A DNA stretch of 64,000 bases from contig CM077665.1 in the NCBI GenBank assembly GCA_039707655.1, positions 291,156,205-291,220,204 of the forward strand. Direction: 5' to 3'. Below are positions 31,470 to 42,513 of the stretch, in pieces (within the stretch, counting starts at the first letter, position 1; every line of letters starts with the position of its first letter). A program made the translations under genes and the position numbers. The DNA comes from Elymus sibiricus (lineage: Eukaryota > Streptophyta > Magnoliopsida > Poales > Poaceae). The notes beneath the pieces were generated by a model. The model saw nothing but the letters and a program-made list of their open reading frames with translations. It searched no databases and was not told where the DNA came from.

Positions 31470-34121
31470 TTACTGGGGGTGCGCAACGGATGCGTAATCC
31501 ACCCGAGTGCCTTGAGAGGAGCAAAAGGCTCTGAACTCTTCCGAATCAAAATTAGAACCATTGTCCGTGATGATACTATGGGGAACTCCGTATCTGAATA
31601 TTATTTCCCTCATGAATTTGATGGTTGTGCGAGAATTCAGCTTCCTGATAGGCTTGGCCTCAATCCATTTAGTGAACTTGTCGACTGCTACCAGAAGGTG
31701 CATGAAACCACTCTGGCCCGTGCGGAGAGGTCCGATCATATCCAATCCCCATACAGCGAACGGCCAGACGAGTGGGATGGTCTTCAAGGCAGACGCAGGC
31801 TTGTGCGACAAGTTTGCATAGAATTGGCATCCTTCACAGTGCTGCACAATATCCTTAGCCATCTCATTGGCGCGCGGCCAGAAGAAACCAGCTCGATAGG
31901 CCTTGGCAACAATCGTCCGAGAGGACGCATGATGGCCGCAAGTTCCCGAGTGAATTTCCTCCAGAATCAGTTGACCTTCTTCGGGAGAAATGCATCGCTG
32001 AGCCACGCCGGTTACGCTCTCTTTGTAGAGCTGCCCATTCATAACAGTGAAAGCTTTGGATCTGCGGACAATCTGTCGAGCTTCAACTTCGTCTTCTGGA
32101 AGTTCTCGCCTGAGGATGTACGCGATGTAGGGCACCGTCCAATCGGGAGTTATCACCAGAATCTCACTGACTAGATCTATGACTGCTGGGACATCAACTT
32201 CAGTCGGATTGGAGGCGCTTATAGGCTGCGGGGGGTCTTCGGTAAAGGGGTCCTCTTGTACCGAAGGAGAGTGCAAATGCTCCAGGAACACATTGCTGGG
32301 CACAGGCTTCCGAGTGGAACCGATTTTTGCTAGTTCGTCAGCTGCCTGATTCTTCACTCGGGGAACGTGATGGAGTTCCAAACCCTCAAACTTCTTCTCA
32401 AGCTTTCTTACTGCATTGCAATATCCGGTCATGGCGGGGTTTCTGACATCCCACTCCTTCATCACTTGATTGACCACCAAATCCGAGTCACCGTATACCA
32501 TCAGGCGACGGACGCCGAGCGAGATGGCCATACGCAACCCGTAAAGGAGTGCTTCGTACTCAGCTTCATTATTGGAGGAATCAAAGTGAATCTGGAGGAC
32601 ATAGCTGAGTTTATCGCCCTTGGGAGACACCAATACCACACCAGCACCAGAACCGTTCAGCATCTTCGAGCCGTCAAAGAACATGGTCCAGTGTTCCGAG
32701 TGGATCTGGGCTGGCTGTTGCTGTTCTATCCACTCGGCCATGAAGTCAGCAAGTGCCTGAGATTTAATGGTTTTCTTCGCTTCAAACTTGATATCAAAAT
32801 AAAGAAGTTCAATGGCCCATTTGGCCACTCGACCAGTCGTGTCTCGATTGTTGAGGATTTCATTCAAAGGCGCATCACTGACGACTGAGACTGAGTGATC
32901 TTGAAAATAGTGCGCCACTTTCTTCACTGATAGATATATACCATAGACAAGCTTCTGGTAATGTGGGTACCTTTGCTTAGAAGGAGTCAACACTTCAGAG
33001 ATGTAATAAACTGGGCGCTGGACTTTGTAGGCCTTGCCCTCTTCTTCTCGCTCGACAGTAAGAACTGTACTGACGACCTGATTGGTGGCTGCAATGTACA
33101 GGAGCAGGGGTTCTTTGCTGTGTGGAGCGGCAAGCACCGGCTGGGTGGAGAGCAGGGCTTTGAGCTGGACAAACGCTGCTTCTGCCTCTGAATTCCACTC
33201 GAACATATCGGATTTCTTCATCAGTCGGTACAAAGGGAGTGCCTTCTCTCCGAGACGAGAAATGAATCTGCTCAGCGCTGCCAGGCAACCAGTAAGCTTC
33301 TGGACATCGTGAATACGCTCGGGGCGTTTCATTCGGACGATGGCACCGATCTTCTCGGGGTTGATGTCGATTCCTCGTTCGGAAACGAGATAACCGAGTA
33401 ACTTTCCACCCGGAACTCCAAAAGTACACTTGGTTGGATTCAGCTTGAGGTCATATCTTCTTAAGTTGGCGAATGTTTCCGCCAAGTCAGTCAGCAGGTC
33501 GGAACCTTTGCGAGACTTGACTACGATATCATCCATGTAGGCCTCGACATTCCGACTGATCTGGTCGAGGAGACACTTCTGAATCATGCGCATGAAAGTA
33601 GCGCCAGCATTCTTCAGACCAAAAGGCATGGTGATGTAACAGAAACACCCGAAAGGGGTGATGAAGGCCGTTTTAATTTCATCTGGACCAAACAGACGGA
33701 TCTGATGGTAGCCAGAGTATGCATTGAGAAAAGACAAACGCTCGCACCCCGCAGTCGAGTCCACAATCTGGTCGATGCGTGGGAGCGGGAAATGATCTTT
33801 CGGGCAGGCCCGATTGATATGCTTGAAATCTATACACATTCGGAGCGACTTGTCCTTCTTGGGGACCATGACGACATTCGCAAGCCACTCAGAGTGGTAG
33901 ACCTCGCGAATGAACTTGGCCTCCAAGAGTCGAGCCACCTCCTCGCCGATTGCCTTCCGCTTCTCTGTTGCCGACCGCCGCAAGTGTTCTTTTACAGGCT
34001 TGGCCTTCGGATCAACTCTCAGACGGTGCTCAGCCAGTCCCCTGGGGACACCAGGCATGTCAGCGGGCTTCCATGCAAAGATGTCCCAGTTCTCACGGAG
34101 GAACTGGATGAGCTCGGCTTC
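31470..34121 (-). pseudogene. Tat2 RT, dual RNase H and integrase N-terminal part
   Basis: An uninterrupted frame of more than 860 codons. RT: FLNAYSGYHQIR, FCYITMPFGLKNAGATFM and the catalytic AYMDDIVVKS (33528-33539). The native RNase H reads LLLYIAATNQ, lacking the usual first Asp. The archaeal-type RNase H (near 32300-32680) keeps MFFDGS, NNEAEYEALL, YGDSDLVV and QAADELAK, the full Asp-Glu-Asp-Asp set. Integrase has the HHCC region (HSGTCGHH...CEGC), the first Asp (WGLDMIGP) and the second (ITDNGSNF). It ends at a TAA (31470-31472), a probable Ser-codon mutation. It is separated from gag-protease only by the TAG at 34122. Confidence 0.92.
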
Positions 34122-36368
34122 CTATTTGCTGTCGAGTGTGATTGAGATGTTGGTCGGAGCAGCAGTAGGATCTGTCGGGTGAATGTGCACTTGCTTCAAG
34201 TCTCCTACCGACTGAAAAGCTGACTCGGTGGTGGGCTTCTTGGAACGCAACAGATCAGCGGGATCAGCAGTCTTCTTGTACTCTTCTAACTCGACTACAG
34301 CCATCTGCATGTCGGCGATCTTGGAGCCCTGTTGGAGGCACTCCTCAGCCCTCTGTCGATTGCCTGTGACTGTGATCACACCCTTGGGCCCGGGCATCTT
34401 CAGCTTGAGATACACGTAACACGGGCGGGCCATGAAACGTGCATACGCTGGACGGCCAAGGATGGCATGATATGCACTCTTGAAGTCTACAACCTCAAAT
34501 GTCAGCTTCTCTTTGTGAAAGTTCTTGTCAGTGCCGAACACCACATCTAGCGCAATCTGTCCGAGTGACTTGGCCTTCTTCCCAGGGATGACCCCGTGGA
34601 ATTGCATATTGCTTTCGCTGAGCCTGGACATCGGAATGCCCATCCCTTTGAGGGTATCAGCGTACAGAATATTCAGGCCACTTCCTCCATCCATGAGAAC
34701 TTTGCGGAGCCGAGTGCCTCCTACCACCGGATCCACCACCAGCGCCTGTCGACCTGGGGTAGGGACATGAGCGGGATGGTCCGACTGATCAAAGGTGATA
34801 GCTGTCTGGGACCACTTGAGGTACTCGGGGGTAGCTGGAGCAGCCATGTTGACCTCCCTGTTGATGACCTTCAATCGACTCTTGCTTTCTACATCGGCAA
34901 AAATCACCAATGTGGCATTGATCTCAGGAAAGTCTTCTTTATCTTCGTCCTCTTCTTTCTCCGGATCTTTGTCACTCGACTGCTCTCCCTTGAACCCTTG
35001 GATCAGCAATCGGCACTGTCGAGTGGTATGTTTTGACAGGATCAAGTTGCCTTCTTCATCCTTCTGTGAGTGAATGGGACATGGCATATCCAGGACATCT
35101 GTCGACTGGTTCTTGGACTTCTTCTGAACAAACTGCCCCTTTGGCTTCAGTTTCCCTTTCGCCGCCAGAGCGGCTACTTCTGCCTGGACAGAGCCATCAG
35201 CTTTACGCTTTTGCTTCCTACTGGAATTTCCGCCGCCGGGATTACTGTCGACTGCTTTACCGTTGCCACTGCGGAGGCGATCCTCCTCCTCGCCGTTGGC
35301 GTATCGGGTGGCAATCTCCATCATCTTGCTCAGGGACATATCTCCTGTCCGACCAAACTTCAAATAGAGCTCTCTGTATCTGACTCCAGCCTTGAAGGCG
35401 CAAACAGCCTGGTGCTCGGAAACACCTTCCACCGTGTGATGAAGAGTGGTCCACCGCTGAATGTAATCCCTCAAGGTCTCATTCGGCTTCTGGACACAGT
35501 GCTGCAACTCGAGCAAACCGGCAGGGTGCTTGCAGGTGCCTTCGAAGGTCTTGACAAACACTCGGGCAAGATCCTCCCAGCAATAGATGCTAGAAGGAGC
35601 CAACTGATTAAGCCACGCCCGGGCCGGACCATCCAACATCAGGGGCAGATGCTTCATAGCCACGTTGTCGTTGCCTCCGCCGATCTGAACAGCCACTCGG
35701 TAATCGTCTAGCCATGTTTCCGGCTTTGACTCACCAGTGAATTTGCTAATCCCAGCCGCCAACCTGAAGTTGGGGGGAATCTCAGCAGATCGGATGGCTC
35801 TGCTGAAACACTCTGGACCAGAAACAGTTGTTCCACTGCCACTCGGAAAATCTCTGTCATAGCCACCTCTGTTGTATCTGCCTCTGTCGACCCGGTTCTG
35901 AACGAGAACGGATCTCGCGTCAAACCCAGGGTCCCGCTCATCACCGTACGGGCGCCTGTCATCATAGTGCCGGGGCACGTATAGACCACTCCGCGGAGGA
36001 GTAGGCACTCGACGGTGGTCATCACGGTGATGCCGAGGAGCAAACTGATCTCGCCTCTGATCTCGGTACTGATCGTTGCGGTAATCTCTGCCTCTGCGAC
36101 GCTGAGGTGACCCTGGACTGTGGGCCGATTGGACTGTGTCTGCTCTAACTGATTTGCTGTGAATCCTGTTGCGCGACTGAGAGACAGCGGAGTTCTGCTG
36201 TCGAGCCGCCCCAAGCAGGGTTCGGATCTGCTCGAGTCCTCTGCCGGCCTCTGAATCGGACGGCTGTATAGAATCTGCAATCCTAGCCGCCGCTGCAACA
36301 TTTTGGATCAGAGTACGGTATACCTGACGATTGTCGTCGACTGGAGGGAACAACTGACGCTCGCGGCG
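34122..36368 (-). pseudogene. Tat2 gag and aspartic protease
   Basis: An open frame of about 749 codons between two TAGs. Capsid-like region: ETWLDDYRVAVQIGGGN, LDGPARAWLNQLAPSSI and ETLRDYIQRWTTLHH. The nucleocapsid region has an unusual Cys-x2-His...His-x4-Cys zinc site (CPIH ... HTTRQC) with a long insert. The protease has LMDGGSGLNIL (about 34700) and AILGRPAY. It ends at a TAG (34122-34124) lying exactly between the protease and RT domains; the same frame continues beyond. The leader upstream (37004-36372) is in the same frame. Confidence 0.9.
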
Positions 36369-37004
36369 CTATCGAGTGCGCTCGTCGAGTGACCTCTGCA
36401 TCTCCTCGAGGCGCGTGCGCTCTGCCAAGGTGGCGAGACGCGCAGCCTCCAGGGCCTGGGCTTCTGCAGTCGCGCCGACGATGGGGGTTTGGAGGACCTC
36501 CTCATCCCTGCGCTGCTGATCATTCGACGGGCCGCCACGCTCGCGGCCGCCACGGCCATAGCCGGGTGGGCTCTGATGAGAACCCGCCATGAAAACTTCT
36601 GCTGCAGGATCGCAGCTCTCGCACTCGGAAGGGAGCTCGGATGAATCTGATGCTGAGTCGAACGCGCCGTGAAGTGGCTCGGCGGGCTCGATAGCCGCGA
36701 TCTGCGGAGTCGACGCCTGGCGCGCCGCCGCGTGCCTCACCCATCGCTGGAGCCGCGAACGACCGGATCGCTTGCGGCGACGAACAGCGGGGAGAGTGGA
36801 CGACGCTGGAGCCGACATGTACGGGGTCGACGGCTGACGAAGGAGAACGCCGCATGAACTCGCGCTGAAGTGCATCGCCCCGCGGACGGGGAGAGCCTCA
36901 ACGTCGAGAGGGGATTCCTGGAGCCATGCGGAGTCGTCGGCGATGAAGGTGAACGCACCAATACGGATCTCGCAGCCCCGGATCAAACCGCCGTCGGGAG
37001 ACAT
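36369..37004 (-). pseudogene. Tat2 N-terminal leader of gag
   Basis: It starts with an ATG at 37004 (MSPDGGLIRGC), the first ATG after the primer site. It encodes an Arg/Ser/Ala-rich segment with a helical end (QALEAARLATLAERTRLEEM) and stops at a TAG (36369-36371), after which gag continues in frame. The frame is also open upstream into the primer site but has no ATG there. A single CAG-to-TAG-type change would explain the break. Confidence 0.75.
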
Positions 37005-37051
37005 GGTGAAGATGAAAAACTGCAACCTTGCCGGAAGTCGCTTAGACGCCT

Positions 37052-37069
37052 GCCCCACGGTGGGCGCCA
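37052..37069 (-). promoter_or_regulatory. Tat2 primer-binding site, tRNA-Lys(CUU) type
   Basis: On the minus strand TGGCGCCCACCGTGGGGC starts 2 nt after the 5' LTR. From memory it complements the last 18 bases of plant tRNA-Lys(CUU), including CCA. It differs from the tRNA-Asp type of S1/S2 and the tRNA-Met type of the Del-like element. Confidence 0.8.
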
Positions 37070-37071
37070 AC

Positions 37072-37670
37072 TGTCGTGGGAACGTGCCTGACAGTAGATG
37101 GTAGGGGTACGGAAGGAGAGGGCAGAGTCCTAGCTACGGCGAGGTTGTACACACAGATGTATGAGTTCAGGCCTCACTCGGAAGTGATAACAGCCCTATG
37201 TCTCAGGTGCTCCGGGGAGCTTACTCTGTCAAGTGATATGTGTGTTGCGTTACAAAGGATTGCCAACCCTTGTGCCAGTGGGGAGGGGTGGCTTATATAG
37301 AGTGCGCTGCCCCTCATAAACGCCCGGCATCTAAGAGGTTGATTGTGGGGAGTAAAGGGGGACGTTACTGGTAACGTATACAATAAATGCCAGTTATGGC
37401 GGTGAGCGTAACGCCTGCCCGTTGGCCTCCCTGGGGAGACTCCCGGTCTTCTGCAGTCGAGTGATTGGCGACCGCTCCGAGTGAGAGTTTACTGTCGAGT
37501 GTAGGGGGCGGTCTTCCGAGTGAACATACGTCGAGTGACTCATATGCCATGGCTAGTTCAGTCGGAATCTCTCTTGTAGTCTTGTAGTCTTGTAGTTCTC
37601 CAATGTGGTGTCCTTAGGTGGGGTATGTAGGACAGGCCTAGCACCCTACCCTAAGTACATATCCTCGTCA
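37072..37670 (-). repeat. Tat2 5' LTR (right)
   Basis: It is 599 bp, TGTCGTGGG to CCTCGTCA on the plus strand, collinear with the left LTR. A TATA box at 37293-37300 on the minus strand drives leftward transcription into gag-pol. GGCAC follows at 37671-37675. Confidence 0.93.
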
Positions 37671-37675
37671 GGCAC
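37671..37675. repeat. Right target-site duplication of Tat2 (GGCAC)
   Basis: It matches 24557-24561. Removing Tat2 plus one copy rejoins the Del-like LTR without gap. Confidence 0.9.
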
Positions 37676-38588
37676 ACCGTTGCGTGCCCTCATGGATGGT
37701 GCGTGTGATGTGCATCATGAGGGATGGCACCAACAAGTGGACTCTTCATTTAGTGTTGTAAGGGAAAGGCATTGTTCGGGTGCTTACCTCGGGTACCTAA
37801 GGTACCGCGAGTCGTGGATGACACGGAAGTTCCCCGAGTCTTTTGGGTAAAGCGCGCAACCTCTGCAGAGTGTAAAACTATTCGAATAGACGTGTCCACA
37901 GTCATGGACAGTTGGTGGTCCTGCTTAAACTACATCTGATGTTTTCACAAAACTTGGTGTGTGTGTGTGAGACAAAGAGACAATTGAGCTAAGTCGGATG
38001 ACTTGATGAGATGATGATACTAGAGTTGAGATACTTTGTTTATATTGATATCTGTAACTTGTTCATATGGTTACTCGGAACCTTGTGATGCAATCTTCAA
38101 CATGTTGATAGGTCATATCATTGCATAAAAATTAGCTTTTCGCAACGTTTCCTATTTAGTGTTATATCTTGCTTTGTTATACCTCGTTCCAAAACATGGG
38201 TTGCTTGCGAGTACATTCAAAGTACTCATTGGCTTGCCACTGGTTATTTAATTGGCCAGGCATGGAAGAGCAGGAATATGGTGAAGATTACCTTGGTGAC
38301 GAACATGCGAAATAGGACACTTCCCAGTCAAAATGCCTATAGGGTTAAGGCAGATGGCATGGGTCTATTCTACATTTCAACATTTCTGTTGTGAGTTAAT
38401 GTTTGTTGTTTGGCCTTCATGGCCCAATCTATGTAAGACTTGACCTTGATGGTCTTTATTTGTGTAAGACGATATGTATGGATGTAAGACTCTTGATTAT
38501 CCAGCTTCTGTGAGTTCAGTGAGCATTGATATCTGGGATCACTGTACACGTGCATTCGGTGATCATGACTTATGAGTCGGGGTCCCCA
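37676..38588 (+). repeat. Del-like 5' LTR, segment 3 (end of LTR)
   Basis: It continues the LTR after Tat2 to GGGTCCCCA (about 38588), just before the primer site. It contains the palindrome CTATTCGAATAG (37879-37890) also found at 9-20. No 3' LTR counterpart is in the window. It is ORF-poor and AT-rich after 37950. Confidence 0.7.
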
Positions 38589-38594
38589 TAGAGC

Positions 38595-38606
38595 TGGTAT
38601 CAGAGT
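38595..38606 (+). promoter_or_regulatory. Del-like primer-binding site, initiator tRNA-Met type
   Basis: TGGTATCAGAGT lies a few bases after the LTR end. The first eleven bases match the classic plant initiator-Met primer site TGGTATCAGAGC. Confidence 0.85.
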
Positions 38607-38766
38607 CATCCTGACTGTAGGAAGCCTTAGTTAGCATGGACGTTAGTTAGGATAAAGCCCTTTTCAAAGACCATACCTAGTTGATGAGTGCAACAGTTTC
38701 TATACTTCTCTTCTCTTCTAGTCTATTCCAAACTCTTATTGACTCTCCTCCCTTCAAATCTTGTAG

Positions 38767-39537
38767 ATGGCCATCGTAACCGAGGACCTCCTAGCATTCG
38801 GCTTTCCCCTACTACTTGAGGATAGCCTGGAGAAGGGCTAGTTTCACCGACATCCCGTTTTCTTCTACCACGAGCACTGGGTCGATGCCACCACAAAGGA
38901 GTACCACGTTGATGTGATCATGAAGGCAAATGACTCCCCGACGAGTTGGTTCTTTGAAGGACCACAGATGGAGACCCTGGCGATCGCAGTCAAGATAGCT
39001 GCATGCAAGGCACTTATCCATCTTCGAGACATCATTCCAGAGATGGCGGACGAGCCAGCTACTCGCTACCTACCTTTCACGAAGGATTACATTGGCGAGA
39101 GTTGGACGTTGGTCCCATCCAAGGAGGATGGCATGCCACTCAGGTTCCAGACCTACTTCAGCCTCTCCGCCGACAGTCTGGCTCACAACCTGATTAAGGA
39201 GTCTGTGAAGCTCCGCAAGGAACTTCACCACACCCGAGAGCTACTTCGTCAAGCCAAGGTGAAGCTAGACAAGTTCAAGAAGGATGGAGCCCCCGAGGGT
39301 CGACCAGCTATCGCTTACAGAGGAGGAGTACCCCTAGCTAGAGATGCACCCACATGTCGTTGTTGCATGAGTGCGAAGGAGTACCGTGCGCTCTTCACTG
39401 ACCCACCGGTGAAGCGACGTCGGGATGGACCCCCTCGACCAGAGACGACGCATGTACGGATGATGACAAGGAGGAAGATCTTGAGGAGCGTGAGTACAAG
39501 ACCGAGCATTCCACCACCTGAGTCCGGGAACCCCTAG
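38767..39537 (+). pseudogene. Extra frame between primer site and gag of the Del-like element
   Basis: From the ATG at 38767 a frame of 257 codons runs to a TAG before GGTAGG (39537), with one internal TAG (38839-38841). The product has EGPQMETLAIAVKIAACKAL and a heptad-like segment (HNLIKESVKLRKELHHTREL), then a basic Pro/Arg-rich tail with CRCCMSAKEYRALF. It is not gag, which follows at 39831 with its own ATG. I do not recognise the family. Nearly full openness over 770 bp in an otherwise decayed element suggests it was a real protein. Confidence 0.6.
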
Positions 39538-39830
39538 GGTAGGATAAGTCATGTACCCCTCATGCGAAGTCGAGTCCGTGTAACGGTTCATATGAAACCA
39601 TGTGTGCTTGATGTTTGTTTTGTTGTTTGTGTTCCGATGTAAGTCGCGCTTTTGCCTTAGGCAACATGTAAGCGACTCCAACGTCTATCTTATCTTCATA
39701 TTATGTGTTTGGTCTTTTGACCTCTGTTTGATCACACTTGCACTATACCGACCCCCTTAGGTGCGTTTTCTCTATTATTGCTCCCTTGTCTCTCATGTCC
39801 CAGTTGTTTGACTTGGCTGCTCCAAACAGG

Positions 39831-41096
39831 ATGGTGACTGCAACCCGCGCCAGCACTTTTGGCAACCCCGACGCCGGCAACTCTAGCCAGCAGCAGGGAG
39901 CTGGTGGGTCTGCTCACACTGGAGATCACCAGGAGCAGCCACATGGCAACATTCCCCTGCCACCACCTCCACCGGAGAACATGACCATAGCTCAGTTTCT
40001 CCAAGTTCTCTGAGAGGAATGCCAAGCCAACTCTCCTGCTATCCAGCAGATGGCTCAGGCCCTTGTGAACAACCAACAACAAGGAAGGAACGGAAATGGC
40101 CGCTCCACTCTATCAGAGTTCATGAGGAATTTGCCCCCAACCTTCATCGAGACTGCTAAACCCCTGGATGCCGATGACTGGATCCGCACCATCGAGGACC
40201 TCCTTGCATTGGTCAATTGCAATGAGGATCGTGATAAGATGCTTTATGCCTCTCACTGCTTCGGAGGTACCGCCAGAGGTTGGTGGGATGGATTCAAGGT
40301 CATGCAAGGCGATCATGTGATCAATTTGGCTGATTTCAAGGATGGATTCTGCAAGGCCCACATTCCTTCTGGGACCATGTCTATCAAGAAGAGAGAATTC
40401 CAAGCGTTGAAGCAAGGAAGTGGATCTGTCAAGGAGTACATATAGAAGTTCAACCTCCTGTCGAGGTACGCCCCTGAAGATGTCAACACTGAGGCAGCTA
40501 AGATGGAACACTTCATGGAAGGACTCCAGCAAGCCCTGCAATATCAGCTCATTATCTGCGACTGCCGGACCTTCTTCGACCTGGTGAACAAGGCTCTCAT
40601 GCTGGAAGATAAGCGTCGTGCCATGGAAGACACTCGCAAGCGCAAGATGATCAGCAAGGGTGGTTCTAGTAACCAGAAGCCTCGCCCCTGGCAGCCAGCT
40701 CCGACCAGGCCAACTTATCAGCCTTAGCAGGCTAGACCTCCTACACCTCGTCCGAGCTACTAGCCTCAGCAGTACGCCAATCCCAGGCCAGCTTACAACA
40801 ACCCCAATAACTACACTGGTAGCAAGCCCAGCAATTTTGGTCAGGTCACATGCTTCGGATGTGGTCAACCTGGAGACATCTCTAAGCAGTGTCCCAACAA
40901 GAAGCCAGATGCACCGCGCCCCAATGCACCAAACCAAGGTCAAGGCCGTGGAGTGCCACCAAGGAACCCAGCTCCTCGCAACCAGCCCAACAATGGCAAG
41001 GGTCGTGTGAATCACTTCACCGCTGAGGAAGCCCAGGAAGACTCGGACGTCATACTGGGTACGCTCCTCGTCAACTCAACCCCAGAAACCGTTCTG
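39831..41096 (+). pseudogene. Del-like gag
   Basis: It starts MVTATRAS. Capsid motifs are ADDWIRTIEDLLAL, CFGGTARGWWDGF and KKREFQALKQGSGSVKEY. The zinc knuckle reads CFGCGQPGDISKQC (40851-40892): the conserved His is Asp, which should abolish zinc binding. In-frame stops lie at about 40011, 40443, 40725 and 40761. Its end overlaps the start of the protease in the same frame. Confidence 0.8.
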
Positions 41097-42513
41097 TTTG
41101 ATTGTGGAGCTTCGCATTTTTTTTGTTATCCAAAAGTTTGCACTAGAGAGTGGTATGAAGCCTACACCCCTGGGTAGTCATATGTTGGTACAAACCCCAG
41201 GATTGGTCATGAGAACCAAGATAGGATGTAAAGGAGTTGGGATTGTCATCAACGGAATAGAATTCCTAGCAGACCTTATCATCTTGAAGTCGCAAGGCTT
41301 GGATGTGATCCTAGGCATGGACTGGTTAACCAAGCACCAAGGCTTCTTAGACTGTGCCAAGAGGACTGTTGCCATGACCAATAGTGAAGGAGTTGAAGTC
41401 AAGTATGTTCCCAACCCTATCCCCACTCAAGCCCCTCAGGTCAACTGTCTGTCGGGAATTGAGTTGGACCAAGTGCCAGTGATATGTGAATACCCACATG
41501 TATTTCCTGATGAGCTGCCCGGAATGCCTCCCGACCGTGACATTGAGTTCATCATTAAGCTAATGCTCGGAGCAGGACCCATCTATAAGAAGCCCTATAG
41601 AATGGGATCCGAAGAGTTAGCTGAATTGAAGAAGCAACTGGCTGAGCAGCTCAGGAAGGGATTTATCCGCCCTAGTGCCTCTCCTTGGGGATCACATGTT
41701 CTTTTTGTGGAAAAGAGGGATGGTACTATTCGACTCTGTATTGATTATCGATCTCTCAATGAAGTCACAATCAAGAACAAGTACCCACTCCCCAAGATTG
41801 AAGACCTGTTCGATCAACTGAATGGAGCCAAGGTGTTCTCCAAGATTGACCTGAGGTCTGGGTACTATCAGCTCAAGATCAGACCCAAAGACATTCTGAA
41901 GATGGCATTCGTGACCCGGTATGGCCTGTACGAGTACACGGTCATGTCATTTGGGTTGACCAATGCCCCCGCCGACTTCATGTACCTCATGAACAAGGTT
42001 TTCATGGAGTACTTGGACAAGTTGTTCGTCGTCTTTATTGATGACATACTCATATTTTCCAAGTCTGAAGAAGAGCATGAGCAACATTTGAGATTGGTCC
42101 TAGATAAGCTTCGAGAGCACCAGCTTTATGATAAATTTAGCAAGTGCGAATTCTAGATGCATGAAGTTGGATTCTTGGGTCATGTATTGACCGCGGAAGG
42201 ATTGTCAGTGGATCCTAAAAATATTGAAGCCGTGACTGAATGGCAATCCCCAAGCAATGTGAAGGAAGTCAGAAGCTTCCTCAGACTCGTGGGATATTAC
42301 CGCAAGTTCGTCGAAGGATTCTCGAGCATTTCTAGACCCATGACTCAGCTTCTGAAGAAGGACAAGAAGTTCGAATGGACGCCGAAGTGCGAAGAAAGCT
42401 TCCAAGACCTCAAGAAAAGATTGACGACATCCCCAGTTTTGGCCACCCCCGATATTCACAAGGAGTTTGGCATATATTGTGATGTGTCGAGAACCGGGCT
42501 GGAGGCGTTCTGA
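41050..42513 (+). pseudogene. Del-like protease and reverse transcriptase
   Basis: The protease active site reads [10 protein letters not shown] at 41095-41124; a run of eight T bases (41117-41124) then shifts the frame by one. The protease continues with [13 protein letters not shown] motifs follow: [45 protein letters not shown] and the catalytic [10 protein letters not shown] (42034-42063). A TAG (42154-42156) replaces an expected Trp, and a base is lost near 42500 (TGLEAF, where TGLGGVL is usual). The RT order and motif wording fit the Del/Tekay chromovirus group. Confidence 0.88.

Larger units (their letters stand above)
24562..37670 (-). mobile_element. Tat2: complete Tat-lineage gypsy element with a spliced antisense gene
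   Basis: It is bounded by TG..CA LTRs of 600 bp (24562-25161) and 599 bp (37072-37670) and by GGCAC duplications. Reading leftward: 5' LTR, tRNA-Lys-type primer site (37052-37069), one gag-pol frame (37004-30909), a tandem hairpin array (29543-30809), an antisense seven-exon gene on the other strand (25686-29222), a purine-rich tract (25162-25174) and the 3' LTR. By eye the LTRs differ at about ten substitutions and one indel, roughly 98 percent identity, so insertion is fairly recent. The word CGAGTG/CACTCG is strongly over-used along the whole element. Gag-pol has three in-frame stops, so this copy is not autonomous. Confidence 0.93.

Noticed and set aside
34122..34124. Known readthrough context after the TAG
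   Set aside because: The following bases (GAAGCC) do not fit the CAR-YYA context or an obvious pseudoknot seen by eye; a point mutation is the simpler reading.
38595..38606. Possible tRNA gene remnant
   Set aside because: Only the primer-site complement of the tRNA 3' end is present; no tRNA body is seen here or at the other primer sites.
40113..41015. Minus-strand frame of 300 codons
   Set aside because: It lies antisense to Del-like gag, whose motifs are clear; it is a codon-bias shadow.
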